DNA of 55,525 bases from Candidatus Corynebacterium avicola (GTDB lineage: Bacteria > Actinomycetota > Actinomycetes > Mycobacteriales > Mycobacteriaceae), in assembly GCA_019114135.1 (NCBI GenBank), contig DXGC01000124.1, forward strand, positions 1-55,525, in the 5' to 3' direction. Of this stretch, positions 1 through 8,975 are shown in pieces. Below the pieces are notes generated by a model, which saw nothing but the letters and a program-made list of their open reading frames with translations, did not search any database and was not told the origin of the DNA. Every line of letters begins with the position of its first letter. The first letter of the stretch is position 1. The position numbers and the translations under genes were made by a program.

Positions 1-1064
1 GAGGCGTGGACGATCTGACCGTCGCCGATGTACATGCCGACGTGGGTCACCCCCGGGTAGAAGCCGACGATGTCGCCGGGCTGCAGGTCCTCGCGGGACA
101 CGGAGGTGCCACCGGAGACCTGTGCGGCGGAGGTACGCGGGATGGACTTGCCGGACTGCTGGTAGGCCCAGAACATCAGACCGGAGCAGTCGAAGGAGTC
201 CGGGCCGGTGGCGCCCCAGGAGTACGGGGAACCGAGCTTGGACATCGCGGCGCCGACCACGCCGGAGGCGTCGACAGCGTCCCCACCGTCCTCGAGTTCC
301 CCGAGGAACTCCTCGACGTCGACGTCGATCGGACCGTTGCGGTCGACCCAGCGGCTCTTCTCCTCGGGGCTGAGACCGTCGACGGCGTCCGCGATCTGCT
401 CCTTGAGACCGTCGAGGGTCTCGTTGCGCTCGGCGAGCTCGCGCTCACGGGTGTTCAGCAGGGACAGCTGGAAACTGGCGGTGGCCTTGGCACGCTGTGC
501 GCGGCTCTCCTGCTCATCCGCCTCGCGGAGGCTGTCCTGCAGCGCTTCGAGCTTGCCGGAGCGGTCGTCGTTGAGGGCCCGGGTGAAGGCGCTGCGGTCG
601 ATGGCGTCCTGCGGGTTGGACGCACCGGCGACGGCGGTCACCGGGTCGATGACCGCTCCGCGGTAGAGCGACTGGGAGAGTTCGGTGACCGGGCCGCGGG
701 AGTTCTCGACGGCCTCACGTGCGCGGTCGACCTCGGCGGTGTGGCGGTCGGCGGCCTTGTTGGCGGCGTCGGCGCGACCACGGGCCTCCTCGATCGCCGT
801 GCGGTTCTCCTCGACCTCGTCACTGGTGACCTGGGCCTGACGGGAGACCTCTTCGAGACGCTCGAGCAGCCCGTCGGCGTCGGTGGGCAGCGGGGAGGTG
901 TCGACGTCGGACGCCGCGTCTGCGTCGGCGGGGTCTGCGAAGACCGTGCCCGCAGTTGCGGCGGTGCCCAGAGCAAGAGCCGCGGTGATTCCGAGCCCGG
1001 CGACGGCGCGGGCGGAGCGGCTGGAGGTGACCGGGGACGTGACCCGGAGACGGTGGTCGTTCAC
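1..1064 (-). CDS. Secreted NlpC/P60 endopeptidase with coiled-coil N-terminus, RipA/RipC-like (3' end outside window)
   Basis: Cell-wall hydrolase predicted to cut within peptidoglycan stem peptides outside the membrane, probably at daughter-cell separation. The gene reads off the left edge, so only 354 codons are visible. The GTG at 1064 follows an AGAGGAA ribosome site. Residues about 18-45 form a signal peptide (hydrophobic AVAGLGITAALALG, then an Ala-rich cleavage region). Residues about 55-230 are Glu/Arg/Ala-rich and look like a long coiled coil, as in RipA-type proteins. The NlpC/P60 domain begins near residue 260, with the nucleophile in DCSGLMFWAY (Cys293) and the base in THVGMYIGDG (His341). 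A second NlpC gene lies upstream on the same strand, an arrangement known next to qcrB in C. glutamicum. Family assignment is firm; the exact orthologue is inferred. Confidence 0.93.
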   Translation of the reverse strand, partial: MNDHRLRVTSPVTSSRSARAVAGLGITAALALGTAATAGTVFADPADADAASDVDTSPLPTDADGLLERLEEVSRQAQVTSDEVEENRTAIEEARGRADAANKAADRHTAEVDRAREAVENSRGPVTELSQSLYRGAVIDPVTAVAGASNPQDAIDRSAFTRALNDDRSGKLEALQDSLREADEQESRAQRAKATASFQLSLLNTRERELAERNETLDGLKEQIADAVDGLSPEEKSRWVDRNGPIDVDVEEFLGELEDGGDAVDASGVVGAAMSKLGSPYSWGATGPDSFDCSGLMFWAYQQSGKSIPRTSAAQVSGGTSVSREDLQPGDIVGFYPGVTHVGMYIGDGQIVHA

Positions 1065-1118
1065 TGTCGTTGTTCCTCTTCCAAATGATCAGGTCTGATG
1101 CGGATATACTGCCACAAC

Positions 1119-1137
1119 ATCGTTATGGATTCGTAAT
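1119..1137 (-). promoter_or_regulatory. 11-bp-phased direct repeat, possible MtrA-type site
   Basis: Read on the minus strand, TTACGA and TAACGA start exactly 11 bp apart, about 55 bp upstream of the start of the NlpC gene at 1064. One-turn direct repeats are typical of OmpR-family response regulators, and MtrA controls NlpC-type hydrolases in C. glutamicum. The regulator is inferred, not shown. Confidence 0.4.
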
Positions 1138-1148
1138 CCCCACACGAA

Positions 1149-1200
1149 ACAGCCCCGTGGTCCAACCCTGCCGTGTCGGCGGGGTCGTCCACGGGGCTGT
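1149..1200 (-). terminator. Probable terminator after the 200-aa NlpC gene
   Basis: Perfect 12-bp inverted repeat (ACAGCCCCGTGG with CCACGGGGCTGT) around a 28-nt loop, starting 36 bp past the stop codon at 1236. On the minus strand it is followed by a short TTTCGT run. The loop is long, so efficiency is uncertain. Confidence 0.6.
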
Positions 1201-1235
1201 GAAAGCTGGCGCCGGGTGGCGCCTGGCGGTGCGTC

Positions 1236-1838
1236 CTAGAAGCGGACGGCGTTGTTGACCGGCATGTAGTTCAGGTCGTTGACCTGGACCGGGGTGCCCT
1301 CGTTCACGGCCTGGACGACCTTGTTGTCGCCGATGTAGATGGCCACGTGGGAGGCGCCGCCGTAGTAGGAGACGATGTCACCCGGCTTCAGGGCGTCCAG
1401 GGAGACCGGGGTACCGGAGTATGCCTGGTCGCTGGAGGTGCGCGGGATGGACTTGCCGACCTGCTTGTAGGCCCAGCTGGTCAGGCCGGAGCAGTCGAAG
1501 GCGTCGGGGCCGGTGGCACCCCAGGAGTAGGGGGCGCCCTGCTTGGACATGGCGGCGTCGGCGATCTTCTGGCCGGTGCTCTGCTCGGCGGACGGAGCTG
1601 CCGGGGCAGACGGGGAGGAGACGTTCTCCGCCTCGGCGAGGTAGGAGTCGACGTCGACGTACTGGCCGGCGAAGTCGACTGCCTCGTCCGGAACCTCGAC
1701 GGACTGGTCGGTGCCGGGCACCTGGACGGTCACGGCCTGCGCGGTCGCCGGGAGGGCGATGACTGCGCTCACGCCCACTGCGGCTGCCACGGCGGCGTTG
1801 CGGCGGGAGTGGTCCTTCTTCAGACTGTGCTTGCCCAT
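1236..1838 (-). CDS. Secreted NlpC/P60 family peptidoglycan hydrolase, 200 aa
   Basis: Small exported cell-wall hydrolase. Residues 1-35 are a signal peptide: basic KHSLKKDHSRR, a hydrophobic core, then an Ala-Gln-Ala cleavage region. A Pro/Ser/Ala linker covers about 70-90. The C-terminal NlpC/P60 domain (about 90-200) shows DAFDCSGLTSWAY with Cys116 as nucleophile and ASHVAIYIGD with His164 as base. It lacks the coiled coil of its neighbour, so the two enzymes are probably positioned differently in the wall. The ATG at 1838 follows AGGAAAGG with a rather long 13-nt spacer. A phased direct repeat at 1978-1996 in the upstream region suggests shared control with the neighbouring NlpC gene. Confidence 0.95.
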   Translation of the reverse strand: MGKHSLKKDHSRRNAAVAAAVGVSAVIALPATAQAVTVQVPGTDQSVEVPDEAVDFAGQYVDVDSYLAEAENVSSPSAPAAPSAEQSTGQKIADAAMSKQGAPYSWGATGPDAFDCSGLTSWAYKQVGKSIPRTSSDQAYSGTPVSLDALKPGDIVSYYGGASHVAIYIGDNKVVQAVNEGTPVQVNDLNYMPVNNAVRF

Positions 1839-1977
1839 GATGTGGATAGTGCCTTTCCTGATCGCTGTCGGGGCTTTTGGAATCTCTGGCGATGTGGTCG
1901 CCCCGTAAGGTCACGAGAAGATTACGAAATGATCTCGGTCTTGTCCAACTCCCACACCGTGACCGGAGCGTCGCCAG

Positions 1978-1996
1978 ACCGTTATGCAACCGTTAT
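1978..1996 (-). promoter_or_regulatory. Exact 8-bp direct repeat with 11-bp phase, possible MtrA-type site
   Basis: ACCGTTAT occurs at 1978-1985 and again at 1989-1996 (ATAACGGT on the minus strand), about 140 bp upstream of the NlpC start at 1838. It resembles the phased TAACGA repeat upstream of the other NlpC gene. Identity of the binding protein is inferred. Confidence 0.45.
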
Positions 1997-2138
1997 TGAA
2001 TCGCGACCAAAGCTCCACCTTATCGCTACGCCGCAGCCACGCGCCGCACTCCGGGCGTCATGACCTGCAGAAACAAGAGGTAATTTCATGAAGAAACCAC
2101 CTATGGAGGCCTCGTCGTCCGGCACCGGCACTTGATAA

Positions 2139-2154
2139 TGTGATCCTCGTCACA
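2139..2154. promoter_or_regulatory. GlxR (CRP-family) binding site
   Basis: TGTGATCCTCGTCACA is a perfect TGTGA-N6-TCACA palindrome, the consensus of the cAMP-responsive regulator GlxR in corynebacteria. It lies 93 bp upstream of the exonuclease start and 301 bp upstream of the NlpC start, so the target is not decided by position. Confidence 0.7.
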
Positions 2155-2246
2155 TTACGGATTGCGTGCGTGTGACCCGCCTGCACATGGGCACATCAGT
2201 CACACCCGTCACAGCGTGTCCGGGGCACGTCGTAGAGTGGACGACT

Positions 2247-2813
2247 GTGACCAACCGACCCTCAACCCTTGCCCGGTCGTTGACCGACGCCCTCCGTGAC
2301 TGCGTCATCCTCGACTGCGAGACCACCGGTCTCGACCCGGAGAACGACCGCATCATCGAGGTCGCCGCCGTACATCTGGTGGACGGGGAGATAGAGGAGT
2401 CCATTCATTCCCTCGTCGATCCCGGGCGTCCCCTCCCCCGGGTCATCACCGAGCTCACCGGTGTGACCGACCACGACCTCGCGGGACAACCTTCGGCGCC
2501 ATCCGTTCTCGGGGATCTGGTGCGACTGACGGCGGGCCGCATCCTCGTCGGACACAACGTCTCCTTCGACATCGCCTTCGTCGACGGCGAACTCGATCGT
2601 GAGGGGCAGACGGGCCTCGAGGTCGTCTCCACGCTGTGCACCGCCGAGAGCGCCCGTGAGTTGATTCCGCGGGAACAGGTGGGTCGTTACCGTCTGGACC
2701 GTCTGGCGGACGTCCTGGAGCTACGACACTCCCCCGTGCACCGGGCGCACGAGGACGTGCTCGCGACGGCCGACCTCCTCCGCTGGCTCCAGAGCGCCGC
2801 CACAGCGCGGTAG
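2247..2813 (+). CDS. DEDDh 3'-5' exonuclease, DnaQ/epsilon-like
   Basis: Stand-alone 188-residue exonuclease of the DnaQ fold. All motifs are visible: ExoI in DCETTGLDPENDRIIEV, ExoII in HNVSFDIAFVD, and ExoIIIepsilon in HRAHEDVLAT with the catalytic His and final Asp. No BRCT, polymerase or helicase domain is attached, so its role (proofreading subunit, repair or RNA trimming) cannot be settled. The GTG at 2247 is chosen because TAGAGT at 2233-2238 sits 8 nt upstream, giving a leaderless transcript; an in-frame ATG further up (2187) would add residues without family character. It converges on qcrB and is separated from it by a strong hairpin. Confidence 0.88.
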   Translation: MTNRPSTLARSLTDALRDCVILDCETTGLDPENDRIIEVAAVHLVDGEIEESIHSLVDPGRPLPRVITELTGVTDHDLAGQPSAPSVLGDLVRLTAGRILVGHNVSFDIAFVDGELDREGQTGLEVVSTLCTAESARELIPREQVGRYRLDRLADVLELRHSPVHRAHEDVLATADLLRWLQSAATAR

Positions 2814-2833
2814 ACAGACAACAGCAGAGAACA

Positions 2834-2878
2834 CAGGCAAACGCCCCACCGTGATGATCACGGCGGGGCGTTTGCCTG
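2834..2878. terminator. Bidirectional terminator between the exonuclease gene and qcrB
   Basis: About 20 paired bases, CAGGCAAACGCCCC running into CCGTGATGATCACGG and back through GGGGCGTTTGCCTG, with one internal mismatch. It sits between two convergent stop codons and could serve both strands. Confidence 0.85.
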
Positions 2879-2890
2879 GGCAGTAGGAGG

Positions 2891-4537
2891 CTACGGGTTC
2901 TCGTGGCCTGCGTCGCCGAGCTGGCGACGGTTCTGCTCCTGGAGACGCTGCAGCATCTCCTTGTGCTCCTTCTCGTTGGCCTCCTCGATCTCCTCGATCT
3001 GGTGGACGATGTCCTCCGGATCGGGCTTGAACAGGGAGCCACGGCCAGGGGCACCGGCGAAGCCGAGCTGGTTGAGCTTGGTGGGCACCTGGGCGCCGGC
3101 GTACGGCAGCGGGATCGGGTGGCCGTGCTCGTCCACCGGGCCGATCGGCTGATGGACCTCGATGAAGCCACCGTTGGGCAGCTGGCGGATGGTACCGGTC
3201 TCGATACCGTGCTCCAGCACCGCGCGGTCGTTGCGCTGGAGGCCCAGGCAGATCCGGTAGGTGATGAAGTACGAGATCGGCGGCAGCAGGACGAAGCCGA
3301 TACGACCGGCCCAGGTCATCGCGTTCAGCGAGATGTTGAAGAACGCGGCGACGTGGTCGTTACCACCGGAGACCGTGAGGATGATGTAGGTGACCATCGC
3401 CATGACACCGAGGGAGGTGCGGACCGGGACATCGCGCGGACGCTGCAGCAGGTTGTGGTGTGCGTTGTCCTTGGTGAAGTGCTGCTCGATCCACGGGTAG
3501 GCGAAGAGCAGCGCGACGAGGATACCGAGCAACAGGGCGACCCAGAAGACGGCGGGGATCGTGTAGCTGCCCAGGTAAAGCTCCCAGGCGGGCATGATAC
3601 GGGCCGCACCGTCCGTCCACAGCATGTAGATGTCAGGCTGCGATCCTGCGGACACCTGCGAGGGGTTGTACGGTCCCAGGTTCCAGATCGCGTTGATCTG
3701 GAAGACACCGGCCATCAGGGCGATGAAGCCGAAGGTGATCAGACCGAAGGCCACGGAGTGGACGGCGAACACCGGGATGACGCGGGCACCGACGACATTG
3801 CGCTCGGTACGGCCCGGTCCGGGGAACTGGGTGTGCTTCTGGTACCAGACCAGCGCCAGGTGGGCGGCGATGAGGGCCAGCAGGATCGCGGGGATCAGCA
3901 GCACGTGGGCGATGTACAGGCGCGGGATGATGATGTCGCCCGGGAAGTCGCCGGCGAACATGATCCAGTGCATCCAGGTACCGATGATCGGCAGTCCGAT
4001 GATGATGGCGGACATGATTCGCAGACCCACACCGGAGAGCAGGTCGTCCGGCAGGGAGTAGCCCATGAAGCCCTCGGCGACGGACAGCAGCAGCAGGACG
4101 CAGCCGATGACCCAGTTCGCCTCACGGGGCTTGCGGAACGCACCGGTGAAGAAGATGCGCAGCATGTGGACCATGATCGACACCGCGAACAGCAGTGCCG
4201 CCCAGTGGTGCACCTGGCGGATGAACAGACCGCCGCGCACCTCGAAGGAGATGTTCAGCGCGGTCTCGTAGGCGCGGGACATCTCGACGCCGTTCAGCGG
4301 GGCGTAGGCACCGTCGTAGATGACCTTCGCCAGCGAGGGGTCGAAGAACAGCGTCAGGTAGACACCCGACAGAAGCAGGATGATGAAGGAGTAGAGCGCG
4401 ATCTCACCGAGCATGAAGGACCAGTGGCTCGGGAAGACCTTGTTGATCTGCTTCCTCAGACCGCTGGCTGCGGTGTAGCGCTCGTCGAAGTTGTTGGCCG
4501 CTTCGGCCAGACGTGAAGGCTTGGTGGGTGTGCTCAT
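2891..4537 (-). CDS. qcrB: Cytochrome bc1 complex cytochrome b subunit QcrB
   Basis: Membrane core of the menaquinol:cytochrome c oxidoreductase, carrying two b haems and the quinol oxidation and reduction sites. The protein has 548 residues with at least eight hydrophobic segments. Haem-binding helices show [10 protein letters not shown] with MVHMLRIFF, and HWIMFAG with YIAHVLLIP. The usual Qo-site PEWY motif appears as PDIY. The C-terminal extension (about 430-548) is soluble, charged and actinobacterial in character, ending in a Glu-rich helix. The start overlaps the qcrA stop (ATGA), so it is translationally coupled to qcrA. In this phylum the complex forms a supercomplex with the aa3 oxidase encoded by ctaC, ctaE, ctaF and ctaD; ctaD is not in the window. 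Confidence 0.98.
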   Translation of the reverse strand: MSTPTKPSRLAEAANNFDERYTAASGLRKQINKVFPSHWSFMLGEIALYSFIILLLSGVYLTLFFDPSLAKVIYDGAYAPLNGVEMSRAYETALNISFEVRGGLFIRQVHHWAALLFAVSIMVHMLRIFFTGAFRKPREANWVIGCVLLLLSVAEGFMGYSLPDDLLSGVGLRIMSAIIIGLPIIGTWMHWIMFAGDFPGDIIIPRLYIAHVLLIPAILLALIAAHLALVWYQKHTQFPGPGRTERNVVGARVIPVFAVHSVAFGLITFGFIALMAGVFQINAIWNLGPYNPSQVSAGSQPDIYMLWTDGAARIMPAWELYLGSYTIPAVFWVALLLGILVALLFAYPWIEQHFTKDNAHHNLLQRPRDVPVRTSLGVMAMVTYIILTVSGGNDHVAAFFNISLNAMTWAGRIGFVLLPPISYFITYRICLGLQRNDRAVLEHGIETGTIRQLPNGGFIEVHQPIGPVDEHGHPIPLPYAGAQVPTKLNQLGFAGAPGRGSLFKPDPEDIVHQIEEIEEANEKEHKEMLQRLQEQNRRQLGDAGHENP

Positions 4538-5742
4538 GACTGACGCTCCCAGAAGGCAGGGCCGACGGGCTCGACGAAGTTCTTGTCGGCGTACAGGAAC
4601 CCGTCCTCATCGACGTTGATGGACAGCTCGGGAAGGGCACGGGCGGCCGGACCGAACACCGGCTTACCCCAGTGCAGTGCATCGAACTGCGACTGGTGGC
4701 AGGGGCACAGGATGCGGTTGGTCTGCTGCTCGTACAGAGAGGTGGGGCAACCGATGTGGGTGCAGATCTTCGAGTAGGCGTAGTAGTCGCCGTAGTGGAA
4801 GTCCTCCTGGCCGTCACGCTGGACCGCCTTGAGGGCGTCCTCGTGACGCAGACGGATCAGCATCACGGCGTTACGGGAACCGTGGATCGAGTGCATGTGC
4901 TCCTCGTAGACGTCCCGCTCGGCATCGAACTCGTCGTGGTCGTTGACCATCTCCTCGGTCATCGGGAAGACGGTCTCCATGCCACCGGCGTCGAGGTCCT
5001 CCGGACGCACACGGACCAGGCGATTGACGCCCTGGGTGGTCCAGTGGCCGTCGTGCTCCTCGGCGACGGTGCCGGTGTCGCGGCCCAGGTAGACCTTGGC
5101 ACCGTCGTTCACCAGCGTCCAGCCGGTGGTCCACAGGGTGCCGTCGCCGGCAATGCCCATCTTGGAGGTCGGTCGCCACGGGTTCTTGACGATGCCGCCC
5201 AGCGGGAGAGCGATCGCCACGCCGGCCAGTGCCACACCTGCACCGCCCAGGCCCATGAGGACCTTACGGCGACCCAGGGTCGAGGTCTTCCACGCGTCGT
5301 TCAGCAGCGCGGTCATGGTGCGGCGGTCGATCTCGTCGGAGGGACCGTCGTGGCGCTTCTGGACCGCGACCTCCTCCGGGACGAACTTCTTGGAGAACTG
5401 GACCGCACCGACACCCAGGCAGATGATGGAGAGACCGGAGGTCACACCGAGCAGCGGTGTGTACAGGGTGTAGATCCCGAGGCCCTCTTCAGCGAGGTGC
5501 TTGTACTCCCACGGCCAGAACAGGTAGACGGCCACGAAGGCGAGTCCGAAGATGACCGACAGGGCCCACCAGAAGCCGATGCCGCGGGCGGCACGCTTCT
5601 CGGCAGGGTCGTTCTCGACGGGGAAACGCTCCTTGCGGAAGGCGACGGTGACGCCGTCCATCTCGGTACCGAGGCGGGCGAGCTCCTCGTCGCTCATGCC
5701 CTTGATCTCTTCTTCAGAGTAGGTGCTCTTGATTTCACTCAT
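4534..5742 (-). CDS. qcrA: Cytochrome bc1 complex Rieske iron-sulfur subunit QcrA
   Basis: Accepts the first electron from menaquinol and passes it to the haems of QcrC. Length 402 aa from the ATG at 5742, which overlaps the qcrC stop (ATGA). Three hydrophobic segments (about 55-75, 92-112 and 162-182) give the actinobacterial three-helix membrane anchor rather than the single helix of mitochondria. The Rieske domain has CTHIGC (Cys327, His329, Cys332) and CPCHQS (Cys346, Cys348, His349): two Cys and two His for the 2Fe-2S cluster plus the disulfide pair. The segment around residues 215-300 is the insert typical of actinobacterial QcrA. An ATG at 5799 would add 19 basic residues read out of the qcrC 3' end and is rejected. 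Confidence 0.97.
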   Translation of the reverse strand: MSEIKSTYSEEEIKGMSDEELARLGTEMDGVTVAFRKERFPVENDPAEKRAARGIGFWWALSVIFGLAFVAVYLFWPWEYKHLAEEGLGIYTLYTPLLGVTSGLSIICLGVGAVQFSKKFVPEEVAVQKRHDGPSDEIDRRTMTALLNDAWKTSTLGRRKVLMGLGGAGVALAGVAIALPLGGIVKNPWRPTSKMGIAGDGTLWTTGWTLVNDGAKVYLGRDTGTVAEEHDGHWTTQGVNRLVRVRPEDLDAGGMETVFPMTEEMVNDHDEFDAERDVYEEHMHSIHGSRNAVMLIRLRHEDALKAVQRDGQEDFHYGDYYAYSKICTHIGCPTSLYEQQTNRILCPCHQSQFDALHWGKPVFGPAARALPELSINVDEDGFLYADKNFVEPVGPAFWERQS

Positions 5743-6647
5743 GACCGGGTTCCAATCCACATAGCCGCGCCGATGAGCACGACGATCCCGACGATCCACA
5801 TGACCATGCCTTCGGTGACCGGGCCGATACCTCCGAGGCCGATGCCTCCCTGGTTCGGGGTCTCCTTCGCAGACTTGATGTAGGCGATGATGTCCTTCTT
5901 CTCGTCAGCCGTGAGCTGGCGGTCGGAGAACTTGGGCATGTTCTGCGGACCCGTGAGCATGGCCTGGTAGATCTCCTGCTCATTGGCCGGGTCCAGCGGC
6001 GGTGCGTACTTACCGCCGGAGAGAGCGCCACCCTTACCGGTGAAGTTGTGGCAGGAGGCACAGTTGAGACGGAAGAGGTCGGAACCACGGGAGACGTCCT
6101 TGGGGTCGATCTCACCGTCGTTGTTGTTGGAACCACGGAGCGACTCCATGGCGATGGAACCGTCCTCGTCCTTGACGATGCCGGGGCCGCCACCGTTGGC
6201 GTTGACGTAGGCGGCGAGCGCCAGGGTCTGAGCCTCGTTGAAACGTGCGTCCTTGCGGTCGGCCTGGGCCTCGTTACGCTTCATCGGCATACGACCGGAG
6301 TGAACCTGGAAGTAGACGGCACCCTCGCCGACACCGACGAGCGACGGGCCGCGGTCCTCGACACCCTGGAGGTTGGCACCGTGACAGGTGATGCAGGCGA
6401 CCTGGTAGATCTCCTCACCCTGGGTGATCATCTGGTCCGCGCTCATCTCAGCAGTCGCGGTCTGCTGGTCAGGCGTGAACGCCTGCGCGACAAGACCTGC
6501 ACCGGTCAGGCCGAGCACGAGCGCGAGCGCCCCGGCGAAGACACGGCGCAGCTTACGCCGGTTACGGCGCTTCTTGCCTGTTGTGGATGCCGTGGCGGCG
6601 GTAGCCGGCGGCTGCTCCCCCTCGGGAGTGGGATTGTTGATATCCAT
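5739..6647 (-). CDS. qcrC: Cytochrome bc1 complex dihaem cytochrome c subunit QcrC
   Basis: Membrane-anchored cytochrome cc of 302 residues that links the Rieske centre directly to the CuA site of the oxidase, which is why these bacteria need no soluble cytochrome c. Two haem motifs are present: CITCH (85-89) and CASCH (196-200). There is an N-terminal hydrophobic segment (about 36-56) after a basic stretch, and a C-terminal membrane helix (about 277-298). Start ATG at 6647 follows AAAGGGAAC. It lies 73 bp downstream of ctaE and is coupled to qcrA, forming ctaE-qcrCAB. Confidence 0.97.
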   Translation of the reverse strand: MDINNPTPEGEQPPATAATASTTGKKRRNRRKLRRVFAGALALVLGLTGAGLVAQAFTPDQQTATAEMSADQMITQGEEIYQVACITCHGANLQGVEDRGPSLVGVGEGAVYFQVHSGRMPMKRNEAQADRKDARFNEAQTLALAAYVNANGGGPGIVKDEDGSIAMESLRGSNNNDGEIDPKDVSRGSDLFRLNCASCHNFTGKGGALSGGKYAPPLDPANEQEIYQAMLTGPQNMPKFSDRQLTADEKKDIIAYIKSAKETPNQGGIGLGGIGPVTEGMVMWIVGIVVLIGAAMWIGTRS

Positions 6648-6720
6648 CTTGTTCCCTTTAACTCGTCATTTGGAAGGCGATGGGCTTAACGGCCGAGCGT
6701 CACACATCGGCCCGTCCGGC

Positions 6721-7332
6721 CTACTGGATGAAGTAAATCGTGATCCACAGTCCGATCCACACGACGTCGACGAAGTGCCAGTAGTACGACACGACGACGG
6801 CGGATGTGGCCTGGGCCGGAGTGAACTTCGATTTCACCGTGCGAAGAAGAATGACCACGAAAGCAAGCACGCCAGCGATGACGTGTGCGCCGTGGAAGCC
6901 GGTGGTGATGAAGAACACCGAGCCGTAGACGCTGCTCTGGATCGTGGTGCCTTCCCCCACCAGTGCGATGTACTCGTATCCCTGGCCGATCACGAAGATC
7001 GAGCCGAGGACGATGGTGAGTGCATACCACTTACGGAGGCCGAAGACGTCGCCGCGCTCGGCAGCGAAGACTCCCCACTGTGCGGTGAATGACGATGACA
7101 CCAGAATCACGGTGATCGCCAGGGCGAACGGGACGTTCAGATGTGTCGGCTCCGACGGCCAGTTACCGCCGGAGTTCGCCTTCGAGACGAAGTACATCGC
7201 GAACAAGCCCGCGAAGAACATCAATTCCTGGGACAGGAACACAATCGTGCCGACGCTGACCATGTTCGGTCGGTTCAGCGTCACGGCACGCTGTGGTGCT
7301 GCCATGCTTTGGTTTCCAACTGCGCTCGTCAC
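6721..7332 (-). CDS. ctaE: Cytochrome aa3 oxidase subunit III CtaE
   Basis: Subunit III of the cytochrome c oxidase, an integral membrane protein without cofactors that supports proton uptake and stability of subunit I. The chosen GTG at 7332 gives 203 aa beginning [20 protein letters not shown], matching the normal family length. CATACT lies 7 nt upstream, consistent with a leaderless start. An in-frame extension runs back to 7617 but has no family character and is disregarded. The protein is mostly hydrophobic, with five membrane segments and conserved [15 protein letters not shown] and HGAHVIAGV. First gene of ctaE-qcrCAB. Confidence 0.96.
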   Translation of the reverse strand: MTSAVGNQSMAAPQRAVTLNRPNMVSVGTIVFLSQELMFFAGLFAMYFVSKANSGGNWPSEPTHLNVPFALAITVILVSSSFTAQWGVFAAERGDVFGLRKWYALTIVLGSIFVIGQGYEYIALVGEGTTIQSSVYGSVFFITTGFHGAHVIAGVLAFVVILLRTVKSKFTPAQATSAVVVSYYWHFVDVVWIGLWITIYFIQ

Positions 7333-7746
7333 GCCTACAAGTATGGCCGACGTCTCCCCCATAGTCGATTCGCAACCCCGGTTAGACACGCCCAATCTGT
7401 AAAACTGCAGGTCGCGTCTCGAGATTTCCTGGCAACTCACCACAAACGGGGTTAGCCGGGAACTCTTTGCCCCCTCCATCCGACGCGGTGCCATAACCGC
7501 AGGTGAATCCCCATCCCCACCGGAAGCCCCTGACTGCCTCCCGCCCTCGTACCCGGGGTTCCCACCCCCGGAAAGGGGCTGCCGGGAACCAGGCAGATCC
7601 GCGTTCTCCGCGGTCACCTCACCAGGCTACCGCGAGGCACCCTCCAGTTCCCAAACGGCGGTGAGCCAGACCACCCCCTCTCCCACCGTGTCGTGGGGAA
7701 TAGGATGGTCGGTGAACCGCACTGACACGAAACGAGAGGACCTTCC
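7333..7746. other. Divergent intergenic region ctaE/trpD, 414 bp
   Basis: Contains the ctaE promoter (CATACT, 7340-7345) and a TAGGAT box at 7701-7706 upstream of trpD. The ctaE reading frame stays open until 7617, but composition and lack of any conserved segment argue against coding. I found no clear GlxR palindrome or structured RNA here. Confidence 0.6.
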
Positions 7747-8865
7747 ATGTCGCCTGATTCACCTTCACCTCGTGGTGAGGCGCGTCCGGACCACGTCCGG
7801 GCTCTGGACAACACAAGTCTGCCGCCGAGCTACTTCACCTGGCCCGGGGTGCTGGACCGTATCGGTCGCCACGAGGAGCTCAGCGAGTCGCAGGTCAGCT
7901 GGGCGGTGAGTCAGATCATGGAGGGCTCGGCGACGGACGCCCAACTCGCCGCCTTCGCCTTCGGCCTGCGGGTCAAGGGGATCTCCGCTGCCGAGCTGTC
8001 GGCGGCGGCATCGGCGATGCGCAACTTCGCCACCCCCGTCGACTTCACCGACGTCCCCGATGCCGTGGACATCGTCGGCACCGGTGGCGACGGCCACCAC
8101 ACGGTGAACATCTCGACGATGGCGTCCTTCGTCGTCGCATCGACCGGGGTGCCCGTGGTCAAACACGGCAACCGGGCGGCGTCCTCCAAGTGTGGCGGCG
8201 CCGATGTCCTGGAGACCCTCGGTCTGGACATCGAGCGCTCCCCCGAGACCATCCACGCGGACGCACTGGAGACCGGCTTCGCGTTCATGTTCGCCAAGAC
8301 CTACCACCCGGCGATGCGCTTCGCCGGTCCGGTGCGGTCCGAGCTCGCGGTGCCGACACTGTTCAACCTCCTCGGCCCGATGACCAACCCGGCAGGACCG
8401 AAGTTCGGACTCATCGGCTGCGCCTTCCGCGACATGATGCCGATCATGGGTGGCGCCTTCGCCCACCAGGGCGTCCGGGCGTTGATCGTCCGCGGGCTGG
8501 ACGGCATGGACGAGATCAGCGTCTCCGCCCCCACCGAGGTCGTGACCGTCGACGCCAATGGACGCACCGGCGAGTTCACCATCAACCCCCGCAGCTTCGG
8601 GCTCGACGTCTACGACGACGATGCTCTCAAGGGAGGCGACCCCGAGTTCAACGCCGACATCGCCCGCCGGCTCTTCGCCGGTGAACTCGAGGGCGCGGTG
8701 AAGGACGCGGTCCTGCTCAACGCCGCCGGCGCTCTCGCCGCCGTCCGCGGTTGGGAGGACAGCGACCTGAAGACGGTGCTGACCGAGCAGCTGGCGGTGG
8801 CCCGTGAGGCGCTGGAGTCCGGTGCTGCGGAGAAGAAGATGCTGGAGATCGTCGGTCGGGACTGA
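7747..8865 (+). CDS. trpD: Anthranilate phosphoribosyltransferase
   Basis: Transfers phosphoribosyl from PRPP to anthranilate in tryptophan synthesis (cytosolic). The 372-residue protein shows the PRPP site GTGGDGHHTVNIST, followed by KHGNRAASSKCGGADVLE and the anthranilate-side NLLGPMTNPAGP. The N-terminus is about 25 residues longer than in many homologues. Start ATG at 7747 follows GAGAGGA. It stands alone, away from other trp genes and next to ctaE, the same position as in M. tuberculosis, so this copy is a conserved orphan rather than a transferred gene. Whether the organism also has a trpD in a trp operon cannot be told here. Confidence 0.95.
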   Translation: MSPDSPSPRGEARPDHVRALDNTSLPPSYFTWPGVLDRIGRHEELSESQVSWAVSQIMEGSATDAQLAAFAFGLRVKGISAAELSAAASAMRNFATPVDFTDVPDAVDIVGTGGDGHHTVNISTMASFVVASTGVPVVKHGNRAASSKCGGADVLETLGLDIERSPETIHADALETGFAFMFAKTYHPAMRFAGPVRSELAVPTLFNLLGPMTNPAGPKFGLIGCAFRDMMPIMGGAFAHQGVRALIVRGLDGMDEISVSAPTEVVTVDANGRTGEFTINPRSFGLDVYDDDALKGGDPEFNADIARRLFAGELEGAVKDAVLLNAAGALAAVRGWEDSDLKTVLTEQLAVAREALESGAAEKKMLEIVGRD

Positions 8866-8898
8866 CCTCTCCTCCCCCTCCCCCCCTTCGGACACGAA

Positions 8899-8959
8899 CA
8901 GCACATACAAGAAGGAGCACCCGCGAGGAAGTCCCGGGTGCTCCTTCTTGTATGTGCTG
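8899..8959. terminator. Bidirectional terminator, 25-bp perfect stem
   Basis: Arms at 8899-8923 and 8935-8959 are perfectly complementary over 25 bp with an 11-nt loop, between the convergent trpD and ctaF stop codons. The stem is unusually long and without a mismatch. Confidence 0.9.
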
Positions 8960-8975
8960 CAGATGCTGCTGTCGG

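Larger units (their letters stand above)
1839..2246. other. Divergent intergenic region, 408 bp
   Basis: No convincing gene. It carries the divergent promoters of the NlpC gene (minus) and the exonuclease (plus), an 11-bp-phased ACCGTTAT repeat at 1978-1996, and a CRP/GlxR-type palindrome at 2139-2154. A TAGAGT box at 2233-2238 lies 8 nt before the exonuclease GTG. I looked for a c-di-AMP (ydaO) riboswitch on the NlpC side and did not find its conserved core. Confidence 0.7.

Noticed and set aside
6..1088. Long plus-strand frame opposite the first NlpC gene
   Set aside because: The minus strand encodes a clear NlpC/P60 protein with signal peptide and catalytic Cys/His; the plus frame is low-complexity Gly/Val/Asp typical of antisense reading in GC-rich DNA.
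1839..2100. Possible c-di-AMP (ydaO) riboswitch before the 200-aa NlpC gene
   Set aside because: Such riboswitches precede cell-wall hydrolase genes in actinobacteria, so I looked, but the conserved GGGGGACC-type core and closing stems are absent on both strands.
2903..4516. 537-codon plus-strand frame opposite qcrB
   Set aside because: Asp/Gln/His-rich antisense frame of a strongly conserved gene; no start context and no family resemblance.
7333..7617. N-terminal extension of ctaE
   Set aside because: The frame is open, but the extra 95 codons have no conserved segment, and the GTG at 7332 gives the normal family length with a promoter box 7 nt upstream.
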